From Arenibacter nanhaiticus (GTDB taxonomy: Bacteria > Bacteroidota > Bacteroidia > Flavobacteriales > Flavobacteriaceae), in NCBI RefSeq assembly GCF_900141935.1, contig NZ_FQYX01000003.1:186001-250000 (forward strand): 64,000 nt of DNA, in the 5' to 3' direction. Each line of letters opens with the position of its first letter. Within the stretch, counting starts at the first letter, position 1. A program made the position numbers and the translations under genes. This document shows, in pieces, positions 53,060 to 61,253 of the stretch. Under the pieces are notes generated by a model. It worked only from the letters and a program-made list of their open reading frames with translations. It searched no databases and was not told where the DNA came from.

Positions 53060-54220
53060 TTAAATATAAAATCCTTCTTTGTTTTCTCGTACACCTGGAT
53101 GTTTTTCCAATTCTGCCTCGATCAAATCTACTCCTAAACCAGGTCTGTTACTTAATTTTAAATAACCGTTTTCAATATCCAATGGACGGGAAATTATCGA
53201 ATCGCGCCAAGGGACATCTTTAAAAATAAATTCTTGCCTAAAGAAATTGGGGATTGTAGCACAAACATGTCCAGAAGCCAGCGTCGATAAAGGACCATTA
53301 GGATTATGCGGTGCTATTAAGACATTATAGACTTCGGCCATGCTAGCCATTCTTTTCATTTCGGAAGGGCCTCCGCAACGAGTAATATCTGGCATAATAT
53401 AGTCGCAAATATGTTTCTCTAAAATAGGCCGTATCCCGTATCGCGTATAGTGTCGTTCCCCTACACAAATAGAAACATTAGAATCTATCCTATCACGAAA
53501 AGCCTTTAGCGTATTGGTGTTTTCCGGACCCGCTGGTTCTTCATACCATGTGATATCTAGTGCGGCCATTCTATTGGCCATACTAACTGCTATATTAAAA
53601 TTTAGCATCGCATGGGTTTCTATCATAATATCCATATCCTTCCCTACGGCCTCCCTCACTGCTTTACTCATTTCAAAAGCTTTGTTCTGATCAGACATGG
53701 ACAAGGATAGATTTGTGTCTAGATCATCGCCGTAAAAATAATTCGTATGGGCAAACGGATCAAATTTTAATCCGGTAAATCCGGCAGCCTTAACTTCTTT
53801 TGCTTGTGAAACATAATCATTGCTATTGTGTTCGCCTTGGGTAAACCAATAATTAGCATAGAGTTTTATGTCAGTTCTAAAAGCCCCTCCCAGCAAGTCG
53901 TACATAGGAACACCGAGAGCTTTGCTCTTTAAATCCAATAACGCCATATCGATACCCGAAATGGCACACATGCTGGCGCCAAAAGGTCCAACCCAATTCA
54001 GGTCTCGATAAAGCTTTGTTCATATAAAATCTATTTTCATAGGATCTAGGCCTATAATTCGGTTTCCAAGTTCTTTCGCTGCCGCTTCTACAATTTGGCT
54101 TCCAGGCCAATTGGTAGCTTCACCAACTCCTGTTAGACCATCATCGGTATAGATTTTAAGGAAGGTCCAATTGTATTTTACACCTTCTACTAGCCATACT
54201 TTAACGTCAATTATTTTCAC
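53060..54220 (-). pseudogene. Mandelate racemase/muconate lactonizing enzyme-family dehydratase with one in-frame stop
   Basis: The whole frame is 387 codons and intact except for TGA at codon 67 (54020-54022), where DFI-stop-TKLYRDLNW is expected to be DFIWTKLYRD (TGG to TGA). The N-terminal capping domain (1-110) starts MKIIDVKVW. The barrel has LKFDP (Lys about 152), metal ligands in IMIETH (about 201), WYEEP (about 227) and VGERH (about 255), and the catalytic His in PHNPNGP (about 305). That arrangement is like galactonate-dehydratase-type sugar-acid dehydratases and cycloisomerases. It is in an operon with the SDR and GH2 genes. It is either a very recent pseudogene, a sequencing error or a read-through case. 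Confidence 0.85.
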
Positions 54221-54336
54221 TTCTTTTTATTTTGATGTTAGTCTATTTTTAGTTGAAAATAGCAATAGATTTATACGGACACAAAATCAATTCATTTCTA
54301 TTGGCATTAAAAGTGGTTCATGGTAAAAGCCATGTG

Positions 54337-57294
54337 TTATTCAAACATAAGGGTAATTTCACCTCTTAATACTTTATCTTTTATAGAGATTCTTCCTTCA
54401 CTATGGGGAGTTCCGTAAAATGGTTCCGAACCATTATTGGAGTAATCCGCAATCAGCCAATGAATATGCTCTTCTTGCAACCAGGTTCTAGAAGATTGAT
54501 CTCCCTTTGAGAGCACCGTAACCTTGCTTCCTTTTTCATTGGAAAGTGAGGCATAGAGGATATTTCGCTTTGTAGATCGGAAATCATTGCTGCCCAATTC
54601 ATTGGCATCCTCTTTCCAAGAATGTAATGGTTTTATACCCCATGGCGCCACACCACTCGTGGAAACGGCATTTAATTGTGCTGTTCCTTTATTTCTTCCT
54701 ATATGGTCATCGGGGTAAAGAGTAAAATCTCCTTTCCTTTTCCAGGCCAAGCGATCAAAAGATTTGGGCAATATCATAACTAAACCATATTGATACGGAG
54801 ATTCCTGTTTTGATATTTCAGAAATAGTATAGCGGGCATTGAAGTATCCCTTGGAATCAAAGGTATACTCCAAGACTCCCTTCCCTTCCTTAAAGGTTAC
54901 ATCGATCACCATTTTAATTTCTTCTTCAGATTTTTGGATGTCAAAATTTGTTGCAAATTTTATAAACCATGGGAAATTTTGAAGTGGTGAGATATTTCGT
55001 TGATAGGTCTCTCCGGCAATATTGTTTTTTCCACCGTCTTCGCTGTTCATAGGTACAACCGAAAATAAGGGTCCCTCCTTGATTATGGTTTGGTCGTCTT
55101 TTGCTATAGAATTGATAGCGCCTGTTAATTTGCTTACCCGATATCTAATTTCACCTTGACGCATAAGATAAGAATCTTGGTTTTCTTCATAAGAAAGAGT
55201 CTTTTTTTTGGGGTTTTCTATGACTACCTCTTCCCTAAAATCATAATACTCTTCTTCGGCAATAAATCCGAGAGGGTCATAGAATGTCATTTTAAGGGTT
55301 TTGACTTTTGTTTTCGAAGGAATGGTTATCACTCCTTTTTTTCTTGGGCGAATTTTACTTTTTATCTGATGTTTTTTGCCATTTATTTCAGCAATTATTT
55401 TGATATCCTCTAAAGAAGTAAAATCATAGCGGTTCTCTACGTGTAATTGTACTTTTTCACCACTAAAGCCCTTGTTTATAATTCTTATGGGAGAATATGC
55501 TTTCTTAACACCAAAATACTCGGGTTTTGGTCGTCTCCATCCATCTAATGGTCCCCATGGGCCATACCCAACTATTTTTCCATTGGGCAAATGAAAAGTA
55601 TCATCTATACCACTCCAAATAGCTCCACCTAGATTATTTCGATGAGCATATATAGAGTCGTAAAAGGTAACTAAAGGTTGGTTATAGGCATCACGTACTC
55701 CCGGGTCGGTCAACAGCTCTCTTCTGTTATAGGTAGACAAATGCGCATATTCCCCGAACAAAGTAGGTCTGGACATGGTATCAGTGGCTGCCGGGCCATT
55801 GATGCCAGGGTAGTGGTAGTTGGCTATGTCTGCAGTACTTCCGGCATTATTGAACCCTCCCCAGCATTGATCATGAAAAGCATTTGGTCTAGAAGGGTCC
55901 ATAAATTTAACGAACTGTTTTACCTTGTCCCATAAAGGGCTCCAACGAGATTCGTTGGCAAGGGACCAAAGGATAATAGAAGGGTGCTTTTTGTTTGCCT
56001 GGATATTTTCAATATTGGCCATTAACATATAGGGCAAAAATTTCTCGTCTTGGTAATTCCAATGCCCCCATATAGGAGAGGCATGGTGCTGAATCCAAGT
56101 TAAGGAAGCTTCACTTTCTACAAAGAGTCCCAAACGATCTGCGGCATCCAAGAATTCTTCCGAAGGAGGGTAATGCGAGGTCCTGATATAGTTACAATTT
56201 GCTTCCTTAAAAAGTTTGGCGTCTAAGCGTTCTAATTCTGGTGTCAAAGATCGACCAGTAAGCGGATGAACCGCATGGCGGTTTACCCCATGAAGTTTTA
56301 TTGGATGCCCATTAACAAAAACCTCTCCCTTTTTAATGTCGACTTGCCTAAACCCTATATTTTGAACGTTTTTTTGTAAAATTTCCCCGTTTTTGACCAA
56401 TTCGGTTTGCAACTGATACAAATATGGGTTCTCTGGGTTCCAATGCTTAGGGTTGTTAACCTCAAAAATCACATCGGAAATAGTATGGTTTTTATGGTCC
56501 TTACTCGTGCTTTCTAAAGATAGTCTTTTGTGTAGCTTTTGTTTGCCCTTGGCGTCTATTAGGGTATAGCGAAGCTGCATATCCGGAATATCAGTATCTA
56601 AGAGGTCTATTTTAGTTTTAATTTGCAGTTTGGAATTCTGAAACTTTTTATCAAAAGTAGTGGTAATGGTTATATCCGAAATATTCGATTCTGGCAAAAC
56701 AAACAAGCGTACCTTTCGTAATATTCCCGCGACGGTATGGGCAGCATATTGTGAGGTACAACCTAAAACATCACTGATCGTATTCGCCCTTACGGCCACT
56801 TCTAATAAATTGTTGTTCGCTTTTATTTGATTAGTCAATTCGGCCTCAAAAGGAACAAAACTGCCTTCGTGTTCAACAATAGGTATTCCATTTAACTTTA
56901 CAAGAGCATGGGAACTAACAGCGTCAAATTTGATGAAAATCCGCTTGTTCCGCCATTCCTTGGGAATTTCTATATTTCTTTGATAATAGGCCGTTTCCCC
57001 TATATTTAACTCGTGCCCCTGCATGACCAATTCCCCAGGGACTTCTACAGGGATTGGTGAATTATTGTTAAGAGCAACCTGCCATGTCCCATTTAGGGAT
57101 ATCACTGGGGTTTTTATGTTTTGCACTTCTGTAGGAATAGGGGATAATCTTGGGACTTCAAGCTCGGTCTCTTGAAGTATCGGATGCTGATGTCCCTGGG
57201 ATTTTACTTTTGTGATAATCAAAAGTAAAAAGACATATAAAATAAGCGGTATTTTATGGTTCGATAGCTTGTGGTAGCCTTTATTGGTTTTCAT
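54337..57294 (-). CDS. Secreted GH2-family glycosidase, probable beta-galactosidase type
   Basis: 985 residues with a signal peptide (about 14-32). The GH2 sugar-binding domain (about 55-200) begins LNGTWQVALN. An immunoglobulin-like domain follows (about 203-315). The TIM barrel (about 318-620) has GVNRHAVHP, the acid/base Glu448 in LANESRW and the candidate nucleophile Glu515 in LFGEYAH. The C-terminal half holds the beta-galactosidase small-chain-type domain (about 720-985). Length and the GEYAH box fit LacZ-like beta-galactosidases better than glucuronidases or mannosidases. Acting in the periplasm, it would cut galactose-type units from the PUL C oligosaccharide. The dehydratase gene starts 116 bp downstream. 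Confidence 0.9.
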   Translation of the reverse strand: MKTNKGYHKLSNHKIPLILYVFLLLIITKVKSQGHQHPILQETELEVPRLSPIPTEVQNIKTPVISLNGTWQVALNNNSPIPVEVPGELVMQGHELNIGETAYYQRNIEIPKEWRNKRIFIKFDAVSSHALVKLNGIPIVEHEGSFVPFEAELTNQIKANNNLLEVAVRANTISDVLGCTSQYAAHTVAGILRKVRLFVLPESNISDITITTTFDKKFQNSKLQIKTKIDLLDTDIPDMQLRYTLIDAKGKQKLHKRLSLESTSKDHKNHTISDVIFEVNNPKHWNPENPYLYQLQTELVKNGEILQKNVQNIGFRQVDIKKGEVFVNGHPIKLHGVNRHAVHPLTGRSLTPELERLDAKLFKEANCNYIRTSHYPPSEEFLDAADRLGLFVESEASLTWIQHHASPIWGHWNYQDEKFLPYMLMANIENIQANKKHPSIILWSLANESRWSPLWDKVKQFVKFMDPSRPNAFHDQCWGGFNNAGSTADIANYHYPGINGPAATDTMSRPTLFGEYAHLSTYNRRELLTDPGVRDAYNQPLVTFYDSIYAHRNNLGGAIWSGIDDTFHLPNGKIVGYGPWGPLDGWRRPKPEYFGVKKAYSPIRIINKGFSGEKVQLHVENRYDFTSLEDIKIIAEINGKKHQIKSKIRPRKKGVITIPSKTKVKTLKMTFYDPLGFIAEEEYYDFREEVVIENPKKKTLSYEENQDSYLMRQGEIRYRVSKLTGAINSIAKDDQTIIKEGPLFSVVPMNSEDGGKNNIAGETYQRNISPLQNFPWFIKFATNFDIQKSEEEIKMVIDVTFKEGKGVLEYTFDSKGYFNARYTISEISKQESPYQYGLVMILPKSFDRLAWKRKGDFTLYPDDHIGRNKGTAQLNAVSTSGVAPWGIKPLHSWKEDANELGSNDFRSTKRNILYASLSNEKGSKVTVLSKGDQSSRTWLQEEHIHWLIADYSNNGSEPFYGTPHSEGRISIKDKVLRGEITLMFE

Positions 57295-57431
57295 GCTTTG
57301 TTTTAAAGTGTTATTATTTAAGAAAGAGTACTAATGCAGAAAATATAATGGTTAAAAGAATATTCGCCACAAAACAAACTGTCGTTTTGTAGCGAATACA
57401 CATAATAAACATAACTTGAAAAACTCCATTA

Positions 57432-58823
57432 TTAATATATTATGGAGTCCGATGCCCTTATTGGCAGCTTATAATTCCCAAAATTATAGTGTGTTTCGTT
57501 AATTGTTTTGTCTATATTATTTTCGGCCAAAGGGGTGTTGTAGAGATAAACAGTTTTTAACTGTTTAAAGGCAGACAACACAGAAAGATGCTCTTCTTTA
57601 AAACTTGTACCGGTTAGGTTTAAGACAGTTAAATGTTCTAAATTTTTTAGTTTCTCTATGTGTTTTCCGCTTATATCGGTCTTGTCCAACTTTAAAACTG
57701 TCAGATTTGGAAATTGGGATATAAAATCAAATACCTCGTCCGTAATCTGGGTGTCACCTAAGTCCAAATAAACCGTCTGCTTTAGGATAGGTGCTAGCGA
57801 TTTAACATCTTCGTCTCCAAATAGCGGATTGTTAGTACAGGAAACTTTAAGGAAATTATTATCCACACTGATTGGTTCTATATGGAGCCCCTTAGTTTTA
57901 AGGGAAACAATACTGTCCATGGAAGCTTCGGCGACCGTAATGTTGGGATAAATATCCTTATGGGTTTTAGGAAAAAAAGCGGTAAACAATTCCTTTTGCA
58001 ACCCTAATTCCCCAATTTTTTTGTCAAAGTCGTTGTTGTTGGCGATCCAAGCTTTTATAATTTCTATTTCTTCCTTGGTGAGTTGGGTCTTGTCTTTTGG
58101 GGGCATATGGTCCTCATGATCCAAGGGTAGTACTAGCCTTGCATATATAGAACTGTTCTCGGGGTCGTTGGTTTTTATGATTGCGCCGTTCTCACCTCCC
58201 TTAAGGATCCCTTTTTCTTCCTGTAACTGTAGTTCGCCTTTGTCTTTTTTAGGGTTATGACAGCTCACACATTTATTGTTCAATATAGGCTGTACCACCT
58301 CTTCATATAGAACGGCCTCCTCCCAATTGTCTTCTTGTAAAACAGGCATTTCATAAGTATCAGAGCGTATGCCCAATAATGTTTTGATGTTTTGTGGAAG
58401 AGGTTCAGTTAGGTAATCCGAGCCATGGGTAATATTGCCCCCAAGATGGCCAGTTATGGAAATTAAAAACAATAGTGAAAACGACAACATTACAATAGGT
58501 AAACGTTTAAGGAAAATCTTTTCGGAGACCTCCTTTAATCGTAGGAACATTAACAATGAAAATAGTGCCGTAAATACCCCCGACCATAAATGTAAGGCTA
58601 CCGTGTCAAAAGCATACCCTTCTCCCAAATACAGAAAATAACCGCTGATACAGGCAATAGTAGCGGCGATAAAACCCCATAGAAAAACCAGGGCAATTAT
58701 GTTGGTCAGATTGTTTTCCTTTCGGTCATACCATTGCAGTAATAAGCCAGTAATTATAAATCCTATGGGTAAATGAACTACTACGGGGTGTAAGCGTCCT
58801 ATGAGTTGTTGAATAACTTCCAT
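57432..58823 (-). CDS. Membrane protein: DUF2231-type helices + cytochrome c + leucine-rich repeats
   Basis: 463 residues. Four transmembrane helices (about 12-30, 40-65, 73-95, 108-130) begin with HPVVVHLPIGF, the DUF2231 signature. A periplasmic planctomycete-type cytochrome c domain follows (CVSCH 185-189; probable axial Met in DHMPPKD). After about residue 330 there are four or five leucine-rich repeats (LAPILKQTVYLDLGDTQI, LTVLKLDKTDI, LTVLNLTGTSF). This three-part design anchors a heme domain and a protein-binding scaffold to the inner membrane. It lies in the same train as DUF1501 and DUF1553 proteins and a TIM-barrel isomerase. Function undescribed as far as I know; electron transfer is inferred from the heme. 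Confidence 0.88.
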   Translation of the reverse strand: MEVIQQLIGRLHPVVVHLPIGFIITGLLLQWYDRKENNLTNIIALVFLWGFIAATIACISGYFLYLGEGYAFDTVALHLWSGVFTALFSLLMFLRLKEVSEKIFLKRLPIVMLSFSLLFLISITGHLGGNITHGSDYLTEPLPQNIKTLLGIRSDTYEMPVLQEDNWEEAVLYEEVVQPILNNKCVSCHNPKKDKGELQLQEEKGILKGGENGAIIKTNDPENSSIYARLVLPLDHEDHMPPKDKTQLTKEEIEIIKAWIANNNDFDKKIGELGLQKELFTAFFPKTHKDIYPNITVAEASMDSIVSLKTKGLHIEPISVDNNFLKVSCTNNPLFGDEDVKSLAPILKQTVYLDLGDTQITDEVFDFISQFPNLTVLKLDKTDISGKHIEKLKNLEHLTVLNLTGTSFKEEHLSVLSAFKQLKTVYLYNTPLAENNIDKTINETHYNFGNYKLPIRASDSIIY

Positions 58824-58833
58824 GAAATACTTA

Positions 58834-59712
58834 TTAATTCAAGTTTAGACGTTCTTTAATAGCTTTCATCATAAAAACATTGGCTTCCCACTGGTCCGAT
58901 AACGGAATCCTGGTATAGGGAAGTGTAGGCATATAATCGGCAGGACCAAACTCTGTCGTAACGGTGAAAACTCCTTGGTGTTCTTTCCATCCTTTTCTAA
59001 TGATTTTCTCCCAAATATCTACATGGCGCTTTAGGGCATTTGCCCATTCCGGAGCTTTGGGGTCGTTGACCTGTGGCCCTTGAGAGTGTCCTACCCGCGC
59101 ATGGATGTGGTGCGATTTGTTAATTACAGGTTCTAATAATTCATCTTTTCCTTGAAGTAAGGATTCATGCACTGCCATCCAATGGCTGATATCCAAGGTT
59201 AATTTTAAATCTGGAATGGAAGTCAGGTATTTGGTTGTTTCTGGAAGGGAGTAACTAAACCTACCTCTGTGGGTTTCATGGTATACAGGAATTTTATGAG
59301 TGGCACTAATAGCATTTGCCGCTTCAATAAACGCCGCGTTTTGTGCCTCGGTATAAAAATCGTTACCAGTATGGCAATTGACGAAGACAGGTTTCCATTC
59401 TAACAGGGTATTTAAGCCTTTTTTGTATTGCTCCAAGCTTGCCTCAAAGGGTATTCCCTTATTGGTGCCGTGCAGGAAACTCACCAATAATCCATGTTTT
59501 TTAAGGGCTGTTTTTAACTCTTCTTGTTTTTTGGTATCCCATGGAAACCAAATCTCGATGCCATCATATCCCGATGCCTTGGTTCGTTCGCAAAATTTGT
59601 CCATAGAGAGTGGGTTCCCCCAGTCTGTTTGGAAAAATAATACTTTTCCTTGGCTATGGGAAAGGAAAATGGCCCCGAATAAAAAGATTATGATGGTAGT
59701 AAGTGATCGCAT
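58834..59712 (-). CDS. Exported sugar phosphate isomerase/epimerase-type TIM-barrel protein
   Basis: 292 residues with a signal peptide (MRSLTTIIIFLFGAIFLSHSQG). The AP-endonuclease-2-like TIM barrel shows YDGIEIWFPWD (about 48-58), VNCHTGNDFY, YHETHRGR (Glu/His metal ligands, about 147-152), LTLDISHW (about 172-179) and HIHARVGHSQGP, together a metal-binding set as in xylose-isomerase-like enzymes. Export is notable, since isomerases are usually cytoplasmic; related exported proteins accompany 3-keto-sugar or glycoside chemistry in other bacteria. It lies 10 bp before the DUF2231 gene in transcription order. The substrate is unknown. Confidence 0.88.
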   Translation of the reverse strand: MRSLTTIIIFLFGAIFLSHSQGKVLFFQTDWGNPLSMDKFCERTKASGYDGIEIWFPWDTKKQEELKTALKKHGLLVSFLHGTNKGIPFEASLEQYKKGLNTLLEWKPVFVNCHTGNDFYTEAQNAAFIEAANAISATHKIPVYHETHRGRFSYSLPETTKYLTSIPDLKLTLDISHWMAVHESLLQGKDELLEPVINKSHHIHARVGHSQGPQVNDPKAPEWANALKRHVDIWEKIIRKGWKEHQGVFTVTTEFGPADYMPTLPYTRIPLSDQWEANVFMMKAIKERLNLN

Positions 59713-59742
59713 TGTATTGGTTTAAATGGTTTGATTTGAATG

Positions 59743-61251
59743 TTAAGCTAATATTTCATTTATGACATGTCCCTCAACATCGGTGAGACGGAAAGGTCTA
59801 CCCTGGAAATCGAAGGTAAACTGTTCATGGTTAAACCCTAGTAAATGTAAAATGGTGGCATGGACATCATGGACCGATACCTTTCCTTCTAAGGCCGAGT
59901 AACCAATTTCATCGGTCACTCCATGGCTGGCTCCTTTTTTAATGCCACCACCGGCCATCCACATGGTAAAGGCGTCCCCGTGGTGATCCCTGCCTTTATA
60001 GGCCATTTCCTGGCCTTCCCTGTTTTCCTGCATCGGTGTTCTGCCAAATTCACCTCCCCAGACCACAAGGGTTTCGTCTAGCAACCCTCTTTGTTTAAGG
60101 TCTAAAAGCAAGGCAGACATAGGGCGGTCTATTTCTGTACATTTATTTCTTAGGCCTAAGTCTACAGCTGTACCGTGGTCTGTTCCGTGGCTATCCCAGC
60201 CCCAATCATATAATTGTACAAAACGTACCCCGTCTTCTACTAGTTTTCTGGCCAACAAACAATTGTTGGCAAAAGATTCCTTTCCAGGTTTTACCCCGTA
60301 CATTTCTTTTATATGCTCCGGTTCGTTATTGATATTCATTATTTCGGGAACAGCTGTTTGCATCCGATAGGCCATCTCATATTGGTTGATCCTAGCGAGG
60401 ATTTCGGGATCGGAATATTTGTTGAATTCTTCCTTATTAATTTTGTTGATAGCATCGATGGTGTTTTTTTTGAGGTCTCGGGAAATTCCTTTAGGATCAT
60501 CTATGTATAAGACCGGATCGCCCTTAGAACGGCACTGAACCCCTTGGTATACCGAGGGCAAGAAACCGCTTCCCCAAACACTTTTTCCGGCATCTGGTGT
60601 TTTTCCTCCAGAAGTCAATACGACAAAACCTGGCAAATTTTGGTTTTCAGAACCAAGGCCATAGGTCACCCAAGACCCTATACTCGGTCTTCCCAACCTA
60701 GGACTCCCTGTTTGCATAAACAACTGGGCAGGGCCATGGTTAAACTGGTCGGTATTCACGGCTTTTAAAAAAGAAACTTCATCTACTACCTTTGAAAAAT
60801 GGGGTAAAAAATTGGAAACCCAGTTTCCGGACTCCCCTTCTTGTTTAAATTCTGCCTGAGGCCCTAGTAATTTAGGAGTCCCCCGTATGAAAGCGAATTT
60901 TTTTCCTTCCAACATCGATTGTGGGGTAAGCTGTCCGTCCAGTTTTTGAAGCATGGGCTTATAATCGAACATCTCGAGTTGCGATGGCGCTCCGGCCATG
61001 TGAAGGTAGATTACAGATTTTACCTTGGCAGGAAACGGAGGGGCTAAAGAGGCTAAAGGGTTCACATCCCTTTCGGTAAGCGCTATTTTTCCATTTCCAT
61101 TTTTACTGCTAAAAGAATTACATGACATGAAAAAGGAGCCCAAAGCTAGTCCACCCATTCCTGTGACACAATTTTTAATAAAATGCCTTCTAGTGTTGGC
61201 CTGCAACTCTCTTTCTATCTTTTCTTTTATGAGTCGGTCTATATTGTTCAT
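59743..61251 (-). CDS. DUF1501-family exported protein
   Basis: 502 residues. The N-terminus has a Tat-like signal (TRRHFIKNCVTGMGG, about 21-35) with a lipobox-like FMSC. The DUF1501 domain covers nearly all the rest, with IYLHMAGAPSQLEMFDYKP (about 83-101), the metal-binding-like DHHGDAFTMWMAGGG and VHDVHATILHLLG, features related to the alkaline phosphatase/sulfatase fold but without the formylglycine cysteine motif. Such proteins almost always accompany DUF1549/DUF1553 cytochrome proteins, encoded here only 2 bp upstream. They are abundant in planctomycetes and polysaccharide-degrading Bacteroidota; no reaction is firmly established to my knowledge. Confidence 0.9.
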   Translation of the reverse strand: MNNIDRLIKEKIERELQANTRRHFIKNCVTGMGGLALGSFFMSCNSFSSKNGNGKIALTERDVNPLASLAPPFPAKVKSVIYLHMAGAPSQLEMFDYKPMLQKLDGQLTPQSMLEGKKFAFIRGTPKLLGPQAEFKQEGESGNWVSNFLPHFSKVVDEVSFLKAVNTDQFNHGPAQLFMQTGSPRLGRPSIGSWVTYGLGSENQNLPGFVVLTSGGKTPDAGKSVWGSGFLPSVYQGVQCRSKGDPVLYIDDPKGISRDLKKNTIDAINKINKEEFNKYSDPEILARINQYEMAYRMQTAVPEIMNINNEPEHIKEMYGVKPGKESFANNCLLARKLVEDGVRFVQLYDWGWDSHGTDHGTAVDLGLRNKCTEIDRPMSALLLDLKQRGLLDETLVVWGGEFGRTPMQENREGQEMAYKGRDHHGDAFTMWMAGGGIKKGASHGVTDEIGYSALEGKVSVHDVHATILHLLGFNHEQFTFDFQGRPFRLTDVEGHVINEILA

Positions 61252-61253
61252 TG

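Noticed and set aside
16482-54220. TGA reassigned to tryptophan in this genome
   Set aside because: The in-frame TGA and TAG codons occur in genes that are mostly broken by other lesions too. The DsbA-family gene ends naturally at a TGA, and no flavobacterium is known to use TGA as Trp. Only the enolase-superfamily case remains open.
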